From Natrinema hispanicum (lineage in GTDB: Archaea; Halobacteriota; Halobacteria; Halobacteriales; Natrialbaceae), in assembly GCF_900111485.1 (NCBI RefSeq), contig NZ_FOIC01000003.1:124001-188000 (forward strand): a stretch of 64,000 nucleotides of DNA. The letters are read 5' to 3'. Under the pieces are notes generated by a model that saw only the letters and a list, made by a program, of their open reading frames with translations, was not told the DNA's origin and did no database searches. Position numbers and translations under genes: made by a program. Shown in pieces: positions 62,116-64,000 of the stretch; position 1 is the stretch's first letter; each line of letters begins with the position of its first letter.

Positions 62116-62123
62116 CTTATAGG
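62116..62123 (+). promoter_or_regulatory. TATA box of the PIN-ATPase gene
   Basis: CTTATAGG is centred about 26 bp before the ATG at 62145, predicting a leaderless or nearly leaderless message. Confidence 0.65.
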
Positions 62124-62125
62124 CG

Positions 62126-62145
62126 TACGTGAACCAGTTTACGTA
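62126..62145. promoter_or_regulatory. inverted repeat between TATA box and start codon
   Basis: TACGTGAAC-CA-GTTTACGTA is a 9-bp inverted repeat with one mismatch, ending on the A of the start codon. It covers the expected transcription start and is a candidate operator. Confidence 0.45.
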
Positions 62146-64000
62146 TGAACGTCGTGCCGGATACGAGCGTGGTCATCGACGGCCGCGTTTCGGCGACAAT
62201 CGAAGACGGGCAGTTCGAGGGAGCGACGATCTGTGTCCCCGAAGCAGTCGTCGCGGAACTCGAGGCGCAGGCCAACGACGGACTCGATAGCGGCTGGGAC
62301 GGCTTAGAGGAGCTCCAGCAGCTGGCAGAACTGGCCGACGAGGGCGTCGTTGACCTCGAGTACGTCGGCGAGCGCCCGAGTGCGATCGAACGAGGCCACG
62401 CCTCTGAAGGCGAAATCGACGCCCTGATCCGCGATCTCGCGGAGGAACTCGACGCGACGTTCGTCACCAGCGACGTCGTCCAGGCGGAGGTCGCACAGGC
62501 GAAGGGACTCGACGTCGAACACGTCTCCCCCGAGGTTCGGCGGGTCGGCACGCTGGCCGTCGAGGAGTATTTCGACGACGAGACGATGAGCGTCCATCTG
62601 AAAACCGATGCCATCCCGCGGGCCAAACGCGGCGAACTCGGCGCGATGCACTACGAAGAAATCGCCGACGAGCCACTCGACGAGGCGACGATGGACGAGT
62701 ACGCCCGCGAGGTCATCGACGGTGCCAAAGAGGCCCACGACGGCTTCATCGAGCTGTCAGAGCCGGGCATGAAGATCGTCCAGTTCCGGGATTACCGGAT
62801 CGCGATCGGCCGCCCGCCGTTTTCCGACGGCATCGAGATCACCGCCGTCCGCCCGATTGCCCAGACAGACATCGACGACTACGAGCATGCCGACGAACTC
62901 AAAGAACGCCTGCTCGAGCGCCAGCGCGGTGTCCTCATCTCGGGTGCACCCGGGGCCGGGAAGTCGACGTTCGCACAAGCGGTCGCCCGCTACATCTCCG
63001 ATCACGACTACTCCGTCAAGACGATGGAGAAACCACGGGACCTGCAGGTCGGCCCCGACATCACCCAGTACACCGAACTGGGCGGGGAGATGGCAAAGAC
63101 AGCCGACGCCCTGTTGATGGTCCGACCGGACTACACCATCTACGACGAGGTCCGCAAGACCGACGACTTCGAGGTCTTCGCCGACATGCGGCTTGCGGGT
63201 GTGGGCATGATCGGTGTCGTCCACGCAACGCGTCCGATCGACTCGCTGCAGCGACTCGTCGGCCGGGTCGAACTCGGGATGATTCCCCAGGTCGCCGACA
63301 CGGTCGTCTACATCGAAGCCGGGAAAGTCGAGACGGTCTACGACGTCAAAACGACGGTCAAAGTGCCCGCCGGGCTCACCGAGGAGGACCTCGCCCGGCC
63401 GGTCATCCAGGTGACGAACTTCCAGACCGGCGAACCCGAATACGAGATCTATACCTTCAACCGCCAGGTCGTCACCGTCCCGCTGAAAGAAGAGGAGGGC
63501 GGCCCCGGTAGCGAATCCGGCGTTGACCGCATCGCCAAACAGGAGATTGAACGTGAGATCCGCTCGGTCGCCCGCGGCTACGTCGACGTCCAACTCAAAA
63601 GCCAGGACAGAGCCGTCGTCTACGTCGAAGAGGACGATATCTCGAGTGTCATCGGCAAAGGCGGCGGCCGGATCACCGACATCGAAAACCGGCTGGGGAT
63701 CGATATCGACGTTCGCACCCACGACGAGAATCCCCACTACGGTGCCGGCGCTGGTGGTGGCGGCGGCGGTGGCGCAAACACGAGTGGTGCTGGCGGGTCA
63801 CAAGCCGGTCAGATGGTCCAACCCGAGATCACCTCCCGGCACATCGTTATCCCCGTCGACGGCAACCACGGCGAAACCGTCGAGGTCCAGGCCGCCGGCG
63901 ACTACCTCTTTACGGCGACGGTGAGCCGCGGGGGCGAAATTCAGGTGTCGCGCGGAAGTGCGATCGCGGAGGAGCTCGAGCGAGCGATCGACCGGAAAGC
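62145..64000 (+). CDS. PIN domain-ATPase-KH protein (PINA type), cut by window end
   Basis: 618 residues are visible and the frame is open at the right edge. Residues 1-140 are a PIN nuclease domain with acidic residues in place (VVPDTSVVIDG, VAELEAQ, EGEIDALIRD, FVTSDVV). Residues about 240-400 are a PilT/VirB11-like ATPase with Walker A ISGAPGAGKSTFAQ (266-275) and a Walker B-like YTIYDEVR. A KH RNA/DNA-binding domain follows with VIGKGGGRITDIE (502-514), then a Gly-rich linker (533-543) and a beta domain. The Sulfolobus homologue PINA is reported to act on Holliday junctions. A strong TATA box and an inverted repeat lie just upstream. Confidence 0.93.
   Translation, partial: MNVVPDTSVVIDGRVSATIEDGQFEGATICVPEAVVAELEAQANDGLDSGWDGLEELQQLAELADEGVVDLEYVGERPSAIERGHASEGEIDALIRDLAEELDATFVTSDVVQAEVAQAKGLDVEHVSPEVRRVGTLAVEEYFDDETMSVHLKTDAIPRAKRGELGAMHYEEIADEPLDEATMDEYAREVIDGAKEAHDGFIELSEPGMKIVQFRDYRIAIGRPPFSDGIEITAVRPIAQTDIDDYEHADELKERLLERQRGVLISGAPGAGKSTFAQAVARYISDHDYSVKTMEKPRDLQVGPDITQYTELGGEMAKTADALLMVRPDYTIYDEVRKTDDFEVFADMRLAGVGMIGVVHATRPIDSLQRLVGRVELGMIPQVADTVVYIEAGKVETVYDVKTTVKVPAGLTEEDLARPVIQVTNFQTGEPEYEIYTFNRQVVTVPLKEEEGGPGSESGVDRIAKQEIEREIRSVARGYVDVQLKSQDRAVVYVEEDDISSVIGKGGGRITDIENRLGIDIDVRTHDENPHYGAGAGGGGGGGANTSGAGGSQAGQMVQPEITSRHIVIPVDGNHGETVEVQAAGDYLFTATVSRGGEIQVSRGSAIAEELERAIDRK

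Noticed and set aside
1-64000. tRNA, rRNA, CRISPR arrays, insertion sequences or an origin
   Set aside because: Gaps are short; I saw no GGTTCRANYC-type tRNA arm in a cloverleaf context, no regularly spaced repeats, no transposase-like protein and no Orc1/Cdc6 gene with origin repeats.

Overview
The window is a gene-dense stretch of a haloarchaeal chromosome (class Halobacteria; a Natrialbales-type genus is possible but only a guess). The evidence is the very acidic, lysine-poor proteomes, high GC at third codon positions, an archaeal A-type ATP synthase, a thermosome, PAN, the SAMP-activating enzyme UbaA, Tfx and Lrp regulators, TATA boxes about 25-35 bp before many start codons with few Shine-Dalgarno sequences, and many tiny zinc-ribbon proteins. 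I see no rRNA or tRNA gene, CRISPR array, transposase or origin. Most long opposite-strand open frames are GC-driven shadows.

Layout. 0-5 kb: the 5' part of a gamma-carbonic-anhydrase-like gene (cut by the window edge), glnA divergent from an Lrp regulator, and an intracellular trypsin-fold protease with a small companion ORF. 5-12 kb: thermosome, a TraB-like protein, a hexapeptide acyltransferase, an aldo/keto reductase and a NUDIX protein. 12-20 kb: a FAU-1-like RNase E/G relative, a PrsW-like intramembrane protease, riboflavin synthase, an orphan PAS-PAS-GAF histidine kinase, and an M24 peptidase homologue without its metal ligands that overlaps a UvrD-type helicase gene. 22-28 kb: two mini zinc-ribbon genes, ubaA, a membrane protein with an internal duplication, an atypical SDR, an SMR transporter, a Tfx regulator, an MBL-fold hydrolase and a TRAM protein. 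28-34 kb: etfBA, a prenyl diphosphate synthase, a DUF373-like membrane protein divergent from a radical SAM protein, and a lipoprotein.

34-38 kb is an envelope-oriented cluster: a membrane-anchored winged-helix regulator divergent from a secreted protein and a pilin-like protein. 38.6-49.8 kb holds the A-type ATP synthase, atpHIKECFAB tightly packed; atpD lies 2.4 kb further on, behind an acyl-CoA synthetase gene, a small membrane protein and a zinc ribbon. 50-60 kb: pyruvoyl-dependent arginine decarboxylase, PAN, oligoendopeptidase F, TruA, an SDR, an M32 carboxypeptidase carrying a hairpin-forming insertion-like segment, and an M20 peptidase. 60-64 kb: a soluble globin-coupled transducer and, running off the right edge, a PIN-ATPase-KH protein.

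The window is mostly housekeeping, with a notable load of proteolysis genes (trypsin-like, PrsW, PAN, PepF, M32, M20, pseudo-M24). The best candidates for undescribed biology are the membrane wHTH/secreted protein/pilin cluster, the pseudo-M24/helicase pair, the trypsin-like protease pair, the duplicated membrane protein beside ubaA, and the globin transducer with a diverged signalling tip.
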